A stretch of 11,133 bases of DNA from UBA4644 sp900555855 (lineage in GTDB: Bacteria > Bacillota > Clostridia > Oscillospirales > Butyricicoccaceae): the NCBI GenBank assembly GCA_052289195.1, contig DAWAJD010000048.1:1-11133 (forward strand), given 5' to 3'. The notes under the pieces were generated by a model. The model did not search any database and was not told where the DNA came from. It worked only from the letters and a program-made list of their open reading frames with translations. Of this stretch, positions 1-10,400 are shown in pieces. Each line of letters opens with the position of its first letter. Position 1 is the first letter of the stretch. Both the position numbers and the translations under genes were made by a program.

Positions 1-8
1 CCCATAGG

Positions 9-42
9 AAAGAGCCTGCAGTTCTGCAGGCTTTTTTGTTTT
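9..42 (+). terminator. Intrinsic terminator, possibly bidirectional
   Basis: An 8-bp perfect stem (13-20 AGCCTGCA with 25-32 TGCAGGCT) around a GTTC loop is followed on the plus strand by TTTTTTGTTTT. A-U and G-U pairs can extend the stem to 9-36. The T-tract makes it strongest for plus-strand transcription, so a convergent gene probably lies left of the window. The hairpin also sits only about 16-20 bases beyond the protease stop codon. Read on the minus strand its tail is only CTTTCC, so it would be a weaker terminator for the two-gene unit. Confidence 0.75.
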
Positions 43-51
43 GTCCCGCGC

Positions 52-1413
52 TCATTCCGCCGGGGCATAGGCCCGATGGAGAAAGGTCACGATCTGGGCC
101 CGGTCGCAGGGGAGCTCCGGCGCAAAGCGCCCCTCGCCCACGCCCTTCGTCACGCCGGTCTCCACGGCCCAGCAGACGGCCTCATAATACCAGGCCCCTG
201 CCGGCGTATCAGAAAAGCCTGCGTCGCCGCCCTGGGGCTGGCCCAGGGCCCGATGGAGAAGGGTCACGATCTGCGCCCGGTCACAGGGGAGCTCCGGCGC
301 AAAGCGTCCCTCGCCCACGCCCTTCGTCACGCCGGTCTCCACAGCCCAGCAGACGGCCCGCTCCAGCTCGCCGCCCGGCGAAATGTCGGAAAAGCCGCTC
401 TCCTGCTGCACCGGGACGGGGCTGCCCGCCGCACGGTAAAGAAACAGCGCCAGCTCCCCTCGGGTGCAGGGCCGATCCGGCCAAAAAAGGGCCGTTTCCG
501 TCTCCGCAATGCCCTGTTCCGCCGCCCAGCGAACGGCCTCCGCATAATAAGCGCCCTCCGCCGTGTCAAAAAACGGAAGCGACAGCGCCGCGCTATCCAG
601 AGCCTCCAGATCCAAAACAGGCCAGCCGTCCACCGTCCTTGCCGTAAACAGCAGGGCGGAGCGCACCTGCGCCGCCGTCCAGTCGGGGTGTGCCGTCCAG
701 AACCGCGCTGCCGCGCCGGTAACATAGGCGGCGGAAAAGCTGGTGCCCTCGCCCCGATAGCGTTTGCCGCGGACGGAAGCCAGCCGCAGATCCTCCCCCG
801 GGGCCAGCAGGTCCACCGTATCATTTTTCTGAGAAAACGCCGCCATGCGCCCCGCTTCGTCGCAGGCGCCCACGCACAAAACGCTTTCGTAGCCGCCGGG
901 ATAATAGATCTGCTCCGGCGCAGTGACGCCGGTGTTGCCCGCGCTGGAGATCAGCAGGACGCCCTTTTCCGCAGCATACTCTGCCGCCGCCCGGAGGGCC
1001 GGGCTGTCTGCGGCGGCGCCGGAGGAAAGGTTGATGATCCGGCAGGCATAGAGATCGACGGCGTCGCGGATCGCCTGTGCCGCCAGCGCGGCGTCGCCGC
1101 GAAGCTCCCGGCCATCCTGATCCGCCGTGCAGCAGACCAGCGGCACCAGCTGCACCTCCGTGCAGAGCCCGCTGAGCTCGGCAGCTTCGCTGCCCGCGAT
1201 GATGGCGGCGACGGCGGTGCCGTGGCCCAGCCGGTCCTCTGTGCCGTCCTCCGGGCGGAGATAATTTTTGCCCGGGAGGATGCGCTCCGGCGCAACGGCG
1301 GCGGTGGAAATGCCCGTGTCGATGATGGCCGCACGGAGCGGCTCACCCTCCGCCGCAAACGCGGGGAGGGTGAGGAGCGCAAGCAGGAGTAACATTACCG
1401 TCAGGTGTTTCAT
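52..1413 (-). CDS. Secreted subtilisin-like (S8) serine protease with three C-terminal SLH modules
   Basis: This 453-residue protein should be an exported endopeptidase held on the cell wall. A hydrophobic signal peptide covers about residues 1-20 (cleavage after AFA). The S8 catalytic domain follows at once, about 27-262. Its triad is readable: Asp32 in IIDTGI, His64 in GHGT and Ser225 in GTSFSAAYV, with oxyanion-hole Asn160 in SSAGN. The usual GTSMAxPH is altered after the Ser (A, Y in place of P, H). No propeptide fits between the signal and the Asp motif. Three SLH modules lie at about 281-328, 341-389 and 400-448; the last two are nearly identical. SLH modules normally bind secondary cell-wall polymer. 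The start ATG overlaps the stop of the upstream giant gene as ATGA and has GGGAG five bases before it, so translation is probably coupled. The substrate is unknown; the co-encoded giant protein is an inferred candidate. Family assignment is firm. Confidence 0.95.
   Translation of the reverse strand: MKHLTVMLLLLALLTLPAFAAEGEPLRAAIIDTGISTAAVAPERILPGKNYLRPEDGTEDRLGHGTAVAAIIAGSEAAELSGLCTEVQLVPLVCCTADQDGRELRGDAALAAQAIRDAVDLYACRIINLSSGAAADSPALRAAAEYAAEKGVLLISSAGNTGVTAPEQIYYPGGYESVLCVGACDEAGRMAAFSQKNDTVDLLAPGEDLRLASVRGKRYRGEGTSFSAAYVTGAAARFWTAHPDWTAAQVRSALLFTARTVDGWPVLDLEALDSAALSLPFFDTAEGAYYAEAVRWAAEQGIAETETALFWPDRPCTRGELALFLYRAAGSPVPVQQESGFSDISPGGELERAVCWAVETGVTKGVGEGRFAPELPCDRAQIVTLLHRALGQPQGGDAGFSDTPAGAWYYEAVCWAVETGVTKGVGEGRFAPELPCDRAQIVTFLHRAYAPAE
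71..357 (-). repeat. Duplicated 110-bp SLH-coding segment (71-180 and 248-357)
   Basis: Two direct copies of 110 bp, 177 bp (59 codons) apart, encode the cores of SLH modules 2 and 3 of the protease. A by-eye alignment shows five mismatches (about 95% identity), while the first SLH module of the same protein is clearly divergent. This points to a recent in-frame duplication or gene conversion. The period is a whole number of codons, so recombination between copies would add or remove one module without a frameshift. Confidence 0.9.
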
Positions 1414-1423
1414 TGGATCTCCC
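1410..1423 (-). promoter_or_regulatory. Overlapping stop/start (ATGA) with internal Shine-Dalgarno site for the protease
   Basis: The giant gene's TGA (1412-1410) shares bases with the protease ATG (1413-1411). GGGAG at 1423-1419, inside the last codons of the giant gene, is five bases before the ATG. This arrangement is typical of termination-reinitiation coupling and fixes the protease start. No promoter-like or terminator-like sequence stands out at the junction, so both genes probably share one transcript. Confidence 0.85.
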
Positions 1424-4400
1424 AGAGGCTGCCGGTCACATTATCGCAGCTGACCGTCCCGCCGTTTATTTTGCCGCAAGCGGGCAGGCTGGCATCTTCA
1501 GCGTAAACCGTCGCCCCGCTCCCGATAGAAACAGTGCCCCGATTTATGGTGCCCACAAGGAGACCTCTGGTTGCTTTAAGCAGTCCGGTCACGCCCTCAG
1601 TGTAATTGGTGTAGGTATACATTCCAGACAGCAAATTGCTGAGCGTGAGCTTTGCGTTGCTATTATCCATGAGTCCGACCAGACCGCCGACCGATGTCGC
1701 GCCGTTGGAGCAGCCCAGGACGACCTTGGTGCTCGCCGTGCGCCCGCTCGCAGAATATGTGATCGTTCCCTCGTTCCGTCCTACCAAACCGCCGATCCAA
1801 TACACGGCACAATGCTGCGCTTCAATGTTCATTGTGACATAAGCGTCCTTTCCGCCGACCGCGCAGTCAATGATTTTGCCGCCGAAATTGTAACCGACCA
1901 GCGCACCGATATTCTCCGAAGGTTCACCTGTTACTCTCCATACTGATGCATAATTTACATCAACGCTCTCGCTCCCGTTCGCGCTCCCTCCAAGCACCGT
2001 ACAATCCTCCAGGGTGACATCAATATCCATCTTCCCGATCAAAAGACCCCAGTTTATTTGCTCTGCTTCGGAAGTATGATCCACCGTAATGGTGTCTTCC
2101 GCAAAGGCCACTTGGATGCGCGAGATCGTGCATCCATCACCGCAGCCAGTGACCCAACTGCCAAACAGCGGTTTATAACCGGTTTTTCCGGTGATTGTGA
2201 TCGTATGCGTGGTACGATAGGAAGAGAACGAACCGTTCAGGTAGCACAGATCCAGCTGCTTCCCCGCGGGGGCATTGACATCGGCTTTCAGCTTGATGCT
2301 CTGCTTTATCTTTGTATCCTTGTAGCGGTATGTCTTGGACCGGGCTGCCACAGCGAGGAAGTCTTCATCACTTTCGATATCTCCCAAGCCCCAGACTGCC
2401 GTCAGCGTAATATCCTCTGCGAGGAATGTGGTGCCTTTCCACACCTCACCGTCTTTCAACCAGCCGATGCGCTTCAGGCCCGCCGGGTTGTCGAAGGTCG
2501 GCCCGTCAAAGGATTCTCCGTAATAGCCCGTTTCCGTCTGATCTGCAAGGCCTTGGTTCAAATTATAGGTGATGGTATATTGGATATGCTCCCACTTGGC
2601 GTAATATGTGGTATTTTCCTGCGGCTTATGCGTGGTAGTCCCATCATTGTTTGGCGTGATGGCTTCGGTATCTTTGCTTGTAGACCAGCCCAGGAATTTC
2701 CAGCCTGTTGCGCTTGCAGGCTTCAGCATGACGGCTTCGCCCTTCGCCACCTTTGTCAGGCTCCTGTTGGGATTCGTGGCGCCGCTGGCTTCGCCCAGAT
2801 CATAGCGGATGGTATAAACATCCTCCTCCCACTTGGCGTAGAGGGTCAGGTTTTCGGCATGACCGCCGGGGAGCTTCGTGATCTCGGTTCCGGCCGCAAA
2901 GGTGCTTGTGGTATACCATCCGGCGAAGGTGTAGCCGTCCTTCGTAGGCTCGGACAGCGAAGCGTCTTCGCTCTCGACAGTGTAGGAATCGGGGCAGCCC
3001 TCTTCCGGCATGGTGCCGCCGTTGAGCTCATACCTCACACCGTATGCCGTCAGATACCAGTGGGCATACAGGGTCACATTCTCCGCCTGTGCCAGCGTGT
3101 ATTCCGCCATGTTCGCGTAATCTGCTTTCAGGCCCGTCTTGTCCGGTGTGGTATTCCAGCCAAGGAACTGATAACCCGTGCGGGTGAACTGATTGGCGTT
3201 CAGCTTCTTCGTCTCCCCATAGGCAAACGCCTGATCGTCCATCGTGCCGGTGGCGTCCGCAGCGTTCTTTTCGAAGGAGACGGAGTAGGTGCCGGCCGTC
3301 CAGGTGGCTTCCAGCGTGATATCTGCGGTGTAATCCGTCGCGCCCAGCGTCAGCTCCTTCACGGCCTTCGTGCCGCCGTTGACCCTCCACCCGGCAAAGG
3401 CATAGCCCGTTTTGCTGGGCTCGGGGATCACCGTATCCGTGCCGTAGGTATGCTTCCTGGGCGTGTTTTCGCCTGCCGCCGCGCCGTCCATGCCGGTGTA
3501 GGTGATGGTGCAGGTCAGGGGCTTCCAGAGGGCCGTGAGGTTCAGATCCTTCCCGGGCATCCGCTTGAGCGCATCCTTCTGATACACCTTTTCGTCGTCT
3601 CCCTGCCAGCCGGTAAAGCGATAGCCGGTTTTGACAGGATCGTCAGGCGGTGTGATAGACTCGTCGGTCTTGGCCGTGATCGGCGCATATCCGGGCTGAT
3701 CAAAGGTGATGGTATGCTCCTCGGCTTCCCACTGAGCATAGAGCCGCGCTTTCACATTATCCTGCGCTGTCAGATTTTTGATCTCCGCCTCATCTTCATA
3801 AAAGTCGCCGCTCAGGGAATGCCACAGCCGCCAGCCGGTAAACTGATAGCCCTCCCTGGTGAAGGTGCTCTTCGGCAGCGTTTTCGTCTCATCATACTTG
3901 ATGTTAAATATAGAGCCCATATGGCCCGTGCCGCCGTTGCTTTCGAAGACTACATCGTAAGTATGCGCCTTCCAGTTCCGGGTGATGATCACATCGTTAT
4001 CCGGCATGACGAAGTCGAACAGATCTTCTTCTTCATTGGTCCAGCTGTCCTTCGCCGGGATGTTTCTAACGCTGTCCGGCGTTCCATCCGCGCCGACAAC
4101 TGTCCACCCCAGGAAATCATAGCCGGTCTTTTTCGGCCACCGATCAGCAGTGACGGCAACCGTCTGCGGCTTTCCGATTTCGATGTCCCAATTGCGGTAT
4201 TCCGTACCGTCGTTATCATCGATGCCGATGACAGCATGCTTTGCTCTTTCCCACAGCGCATACAGCGTCATATCCTCCGCAGGCATCGTCTCCGGTGCAG
4301 GAGCGCTCGAAGCGTAAAGCTGGCGCCAGCCCTTAAAGATATAGGTAGAACGAGTCGGGGTTGCAGGCGGTGTGATCGGCGCGCCGTAATAGACCTGCTG

Positions 4401-7400
4401 GTCGCTGTAGTCGGCCCCTTCCGCGCCCGTACCTGCGTTCAGATCCCATTTCAGCGTATACTGATTCCTGCTGTAATAGAGCTTAACGATCATTTCCTTG
4501 GCGACGGCAACGCTTGTGCCGGAGAGCTCCGTTTCCGTGCCGCCGGCAAGGGTCTGCGTGGCGCGGACGAAGGTAAAGCCCTCCTTATTCTCCTTGAGAG
4601 AGCTCAGCTTCAGCTCGCTGCCCAGCAGGCCGGTGGCCGAGCCGCTGCCCGTTGTGACCTGCTGATATTCTCCGTTCAGATCCATCTCATAGCGCAGGAC
4701 ATAGTAATTGACCTCGCCTGCGACCCACTTGGCAAAGAGGTTCAGGTCTTCCGCGGGCATGGCCGCCGGTGCGGCGGTGGTGCAGGCTTCCTCGGTGAAC
4801 CAGCCGCCAAAGGCGAAGCCAAGTCTTCTGGGTGTAATGCCGCCGAGCGTGCTGCCGAAGCGCAGGGTCCTTTCGCTGGTTTCCTCTCCGTCCACCGTCC
4901 CGCCGTTGGCGTTGAAGGTGACGGTAAAGGTGTCGCGGTCATAATAGATCTCGACCATCGTCTTGCCGTCGGCCGCGATGGCGCCCTGTTCAAACGCCTT
5001 TGCGGTGAAGTGCGCATAGTCGCCCGCCTTGTCCTTGGCCGCGGCGGCCGTCGCCGCGCCGGTGGTACCGGAAAGGGTCTCCGTGGCCTGCAGCCTGTAT
5101 TCGTCATTGTCCGCGTTCTGCAGGTAATGCTTCACGGTGTATTCCGTGTCGTTCCGGGCCGTCCACCGGGCCGTCAGCGTGATGCTTTCCGCCGGCATGG
5201 TGGAGAAGGTGTAAGGCGCATCGCCGAGCTGCCAGCCGGCAAAGGTGTAGCCGGTCTTGGTGGGGGCCGTGGGGGCGGAGACGGCCGCGCCGTAATTTTT
5301 GGTAATGGCGCTCACCGCGCTGCCGCCGTCGGCGTCAAAGGTGATGGTATACCGGTTGACGCTCCACCGGGCGGTGACCGTGGTATTTTCCGCGGGCATC
5401 GTCTCCGGGATCGCCTTGTCCCAGCCGCTGAAGGTGTAGCCGGTGCGGGTGGGGTCTGCCGGGGCGGTGACGGCCGTGCCATAGTCCTGGGTGATGGGCG
5501 CGATCTCGCTGCCGCCGTCGGTGTCAAAGGTGAGCGTATACTGCTTGACCGTCCAGACCGCCGTGAAGGTGCTGTCCTCCGTGGGCATGGCGGCGGGGAT
5601 CTCCTTATCCCAGCTCAGGGCATAGCCGGTCTTCTTCAGCGAGGGCACAACGATGGCCGCGCCCCAGCGCTTGGTGTCGGTGTCCCTTTGCTCCCCGTTT
5701 ACAAAGGTCAGCGCAAAGGTATCCCGGGCATAATAGCGCTTGAGCACAAGACTGCCGTCTGCCGCCACCGTCCCGGTGAGGACGGCGCTGGAATTGCCCT
5801 CGTCCGCATGATAATGCTCCAGAGCCTTCGCCTCCGCCGTGACCTGCGCGGCGGTGGTGCCGGTCAGCGCCTCCGTGCGGGAGGGCTTGGCGGGATAGGT
5901 CCCGTCTGCATTCTGATCGTAATGCTCCACCGTATAGCTCGTATCGTCCCGGGCCGTCCAGTGCGCCGTCAGGGTGAGCGCCTCCGCCGGCATACGGAAC
6001 TGCTGCTCCATGAGCGTCTCGCCGTTGTACCAGCCGGCAAAGGTATAGCCCTGCTTTTCCGGCGTGGGAAGGGTGATCTTCAGGTCATAGAGCTTCTCCT
6101 CGGTGGCGGAGGGCGTGCCGTTGGCCGCGTCCAGCGTCAGGCGGTAGCTCTTGCGGTCATAATAGAGCTTGACCACCGTCTTGCCGTCGGCGCCGATGGT
6201 AAACTGCCCGTTGTCAAGGTGAAGCTCCGTGCCGTCCGCCGACGCCTTGACCGGCGTCAGGCCCTCTGCGCTTCGCAGCAGGCTCTTGACGGAGACGCGC
6301 CCGCCGGTGGTGCCGGTCCTGCTCTCGATGGCGCTGTCGCCGCCCAGAAGCAGATAGCCGCGCCCATCGGCGCTCTGGGTATAGTGCTCCACGCGATAGG
6401 GCGTGTCGTCCCGGGGCGTCCACTGGGCATGGTAGGTCGCGGCCTTGGTGATCTGCAGGCCGGCGTTCATCTGCGCCTGCGTCAGCTCCGCATAGCCCGC
6501 GAATTCATAGCCGCCGAGGGTCAGCCTGGGCGGATAGATCGTGCCCTCATACTTAACGCGGTAAACCATGCTGCTGGCCTCCATGCCGGCCACGGCATAG
6601 TCAAAGGTGACCAGATAGGTCTCCCGGTCATAATAGACCTTGGCCACGGTGCTGCCGTCCGGCATGATGGTCTCATTCTGGATCTTCTTCAGCTGGAAGC
6701 CGGGATAGGTCCTTGCCGCCGCGGCGGTCTGGGCCTCCGTGGTGCCCGTCAGCGTCTCGGTATCCTTCAGCACATAGCTGCCGTTGAGGGCCTGCTGATA
6801 ATGCTCCACCGTATATTTGGTGTCGCTGCGCGGCGTCCACTGGGCATAGACCGTGATGCCGTTGGCCCCGTTGCCGAAGCTTTCCGGCATACGGTAGGGG
6901 ATCGTATATCCGTTCCTTCCCGCTTCATCCGTGGTCCACCAGGCAAAGGTATAGCCCTGCTTGGTGGGCTTGGCCACCGTGGGGATCGGCGCGCCGCCCA
7001 CCAGGGAGATGGCCTTCACCGCGCTGCCGCCGCGGGTGTCAAAGGCGATATAGCGCGCCTCCTTGGGGTCGTCCCAGTCGATGTGCAGCGTGCGGCTGAT
7101 GGGCTTGGAGGTGAACGCCAGCGCGGCGTTTTTCCAGGTGATGATCACATCGCAGGATTCCGCGGTGGAATAGCCGGGGCTTACCGTGATGGTATTGGTG
7201 TTGGGATCGTAGCGGAACTTCGGGTTGGTGAAGGTAAAGGTGAAATCAGTGGGCGCGAAGAGCTTTGCGGGCTTGCCCTCGTCCTCCAGCTGGCCCGCAT
7301 CGTCCAGCACGCCATACTGCTCGCCGGTCTTCATGTCCATATAGCACATGTAAAACAGCTCCTGGGGGAAGGCGGCAGTACGCTGGCCCGTCAGCGTCAT

Positions 7401-10400
7401 GTCATAATCCTCCTCCGTGTGGAAGAAGCCATAGACATTTTCCTGAGCGCCCGCGCTCCAGAGGGGCCATTCGTTTTCATAAAGCGTTGGCTGATAGGTG
7501 AGCTTTTCGTTGGAGAACAGCTGCGCCTTAAAGGTGATCTTGAGATAAAGGCCGATCTCCACAAGCATCGCGCCGGAGGCGTTGGAATCCTTTCCTCCGC
7601 TCTTGGTCCAGCTCAGGTGGTAGTAGAAATAGCCCCAAAGCCGGGCATAAGCGCCGGTCTCTGCGGTGATGCCGATGGAATCCAGCTTCAGGGAGAACAG
7701 ACCGATGCCGATCTCAAACTCCACGCCGGCGCGGATCCCCAGGGTGCCCATCACATAGAAGTCAAAGTTATAGTTGGCCTCCTCCAGGTCGATGGTCTGG
7801 TTGGTGGCCTTCTTATGGAAGAGCTGCAGGGAGAAGTTATAGCGCTTGGCGACGCTGTAGCTGAAGGTCAGGCCCATGGTGACATACACATTGGCGCTGA
7901 CCACAAAATCCGCGCTGATGCCGTAAACAAGGATGTGCAGCCGGTCCACGGGGCCTTCCTTGGAGAAGATCTCCCTGCGGAACAGCTCGATCCAGCTGTC
8001 GTCGGCGTCCTCCATCATGGCGGAATACTTGTCTGCCAGGCCGCCGCCGTTGGTGCCGTTCCACTCGACCTCGTTGCCGTTTTCATCCACCAGCTTCTCG
8101 CCGAGGAATTCTTCCTTCTTTTCCATCAGCTCGGTGATCTGCTTGCCGATGTTGATGATCTTGTTCTCCGCGCCGCTTCCGGTAACGGGCGCCCAGTCGA
8201 ACTCGTCATCCTCCTCGCCCACCGTCTTGGCGGTGGCGGTGATGCCGATGCCGGTATAGGTGCCCAGGTCGATGTTGGCGTTGAGCTGATAATCGTAAAT
8301 ATAGGGGAAGATCCATTTCCATTTCCAGATGGCGCCGCCGCTGGTGTTGATGGTGATGAGCACCTCCTGCTCAAAGACGGCCTGCACCTTGATCTCCAGC
8401 TTGCCGCCCACATCCACCGTAAAGCCCAGGGCCAGCTCCACGCGCACGCCCCAGCCATCCTCAAAATGCTGGAGCACATGGCCCGCGGCAACGGTGGCCT
8501 CCACCTTTTTATCCGTGATCCTCGCCTTGCCGCTCATGAGCGCCATCTCGCCCGGCTCCACAGGCGTGCCGTCGGCATAGGTGACGGAATAAGCCGCCAG
8601 ATCCAGATCCATATCGTCGCTGAGCTCCCGGAAGCCGTCGGTCTCCAGCGCCAGCGCGGCAAGATACCGGGAGGCCTCCTCCACAAAGCCGCTTTCCATG
8701 GCCTGCGCCTCGATGCTCTGCTCGATCTCGGCCTTCTGCTGCTGGGTAAGCTCCACCTGCTCCTGGCGGGTGTTATAGAGATCCATGGCCGCCAGGACCT
8801 CCGCCTCCGCGGCCGCCGCATAGGTCAGCACATAGCATTCCACGCCGTCTGCCTGCGTGGTCTCCACTTGGGTGATCCTGCCGTAGGTCAGGGCCATCGC
8901 CTGCTCCGGCGTTTCGCCCTGATAGATGGCCAGAAAGTCGCCCACATCCACGGTGGTCTGGGAATCCAGTCCCATGACGGCATATTTGTCGTCGGTAAAG
9001 GTCAGCTCCGCCTGCTCCACCGTGAGGACGCTGCCGTCGGCGGGATCCTTGTCCGCGGCGGCGCGCACCGGCAAAACATCCGGCGTGAACAGCACATCCT
9101 CCGAATCTGCGGTCTTATAGCTGTAGCGGTCGCCCTGGATCCCTGTGATCTCCACATAGGCAATGGTGCCGTTGTCGCCGTCGTTCTTTCCCAGCGCCGC
9201 ATCGGTGCGCGCCTCGGGATGCTTGCCCTCATAGATGGCCACGGTATCGCCGACGGCCAGCGTCACCTCGCCCTTATAGGTAAAAGCGCCCTTCTGCGCC
9301 GCCTTCTGGATGGAGTTCGTATCGCCCGTGCCGTCCTGCTTCAGCGTCAGCCGGAACAGACCGTCCAGCTCGCCCAGATCCTCCACCTGGGCCTTGGGGA
9401 TGAACCGCACGCCGCTGTTCAGCGTCAGGCGATCCACCTGACCCTTTTCGGTAATGATGTTCAGCACGCGGACGCTCTGCGCCTGCGCTTCGCCGTTCAC
9501 CACAAAGCACGCGGACGAATCCGCCTCCAGCTCCACCCGGTAGGTCTGGCCCGGGGCCAGCTTGGGGCGGACCGCGGAGCCGCTTACCGTATAGCGGTAG
9601 CTCTCGCTCTCCGCCGCGGTGTTTTTCATCTCGGCGTTGTTGGCCGTCACATTGAGGAAGGAGAGGATGCAGCCCTCTGCATATCCGTTGATGGTAAAGG
9701 TATAGCCGTCCACCTCCGCCGCCGGGACGGTGACGGTCACATAATTCGGGGTCTCCTGCTCGTTGGCGTTCACCGCCAGCACCTGGCCCATTTTCGCATA
9801 CAGCGTCATGCTGCGGTCCACGGTGGCGTCTGCGCCCACCAGGCGGGTCATGGCCGCGTCATAATACCAGCCCAAAAACACGCCGTCCTGCTGGGAGGGC
9901 GTGGGGATGGCGGAGATCTTCGTCCCCGCCGGGTAGGTGGCGCGGTTCGGCAGCGTCACCTCGCCCTGGCTCACCTTTTCGCCCAGCGCAAAGCTCACCT
10001 CATAATAGGTGGTCTTGGTATCGCCGGAGCTGCTTTCGCCGGAGCCGGAGCCGGAGGGCTTTTTCTCCTCTTCCGCAGGCTGCGCGTCGGGATCCACGCT
10101 GGCGCGGCTGCTCTCCACGCCCGGCGCGGTATACCAGGTCTCAACGGCCAGGTCAGCCCGCTGGCAGAGCGCGGCCGTCTGGCAGCGCGCGGCGTTATCG
10201 CCGGGGTTAAAGTTCACGCCGTCGCCATTGAGCAGGCCCAGAGCCCACAGCTGCAGCACGGCGTCCCGCGCCCAGGAGGAAACGCGCTCCAGATCGGCGG
10301 GCTGGGTGGTGACGGAGGGCTCCGTCTTGAAGCGCACCCCGAACTTTTCAAAATAGCGGACGAAAAACGCCGCCATCTGCTCTCTGGTGATCAGGGCGTC

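Noticed and set aside
76..1392. A 438-codon open frame on the plus strand, opposite the protease
   Set aside because: Same codon-aligned antisense artefact. The minus strand carries an intact S8 catalytic triad and SLH modules.
2391..7052. Possibility that the repeat array is a CRISPR-like or DNA-level tandem repeat
   Set aside because: Units are 180-270 bp, degenerate, in frame throughout and encode InlB-type protein repeats. There are no short identical repeats with unique spacers.
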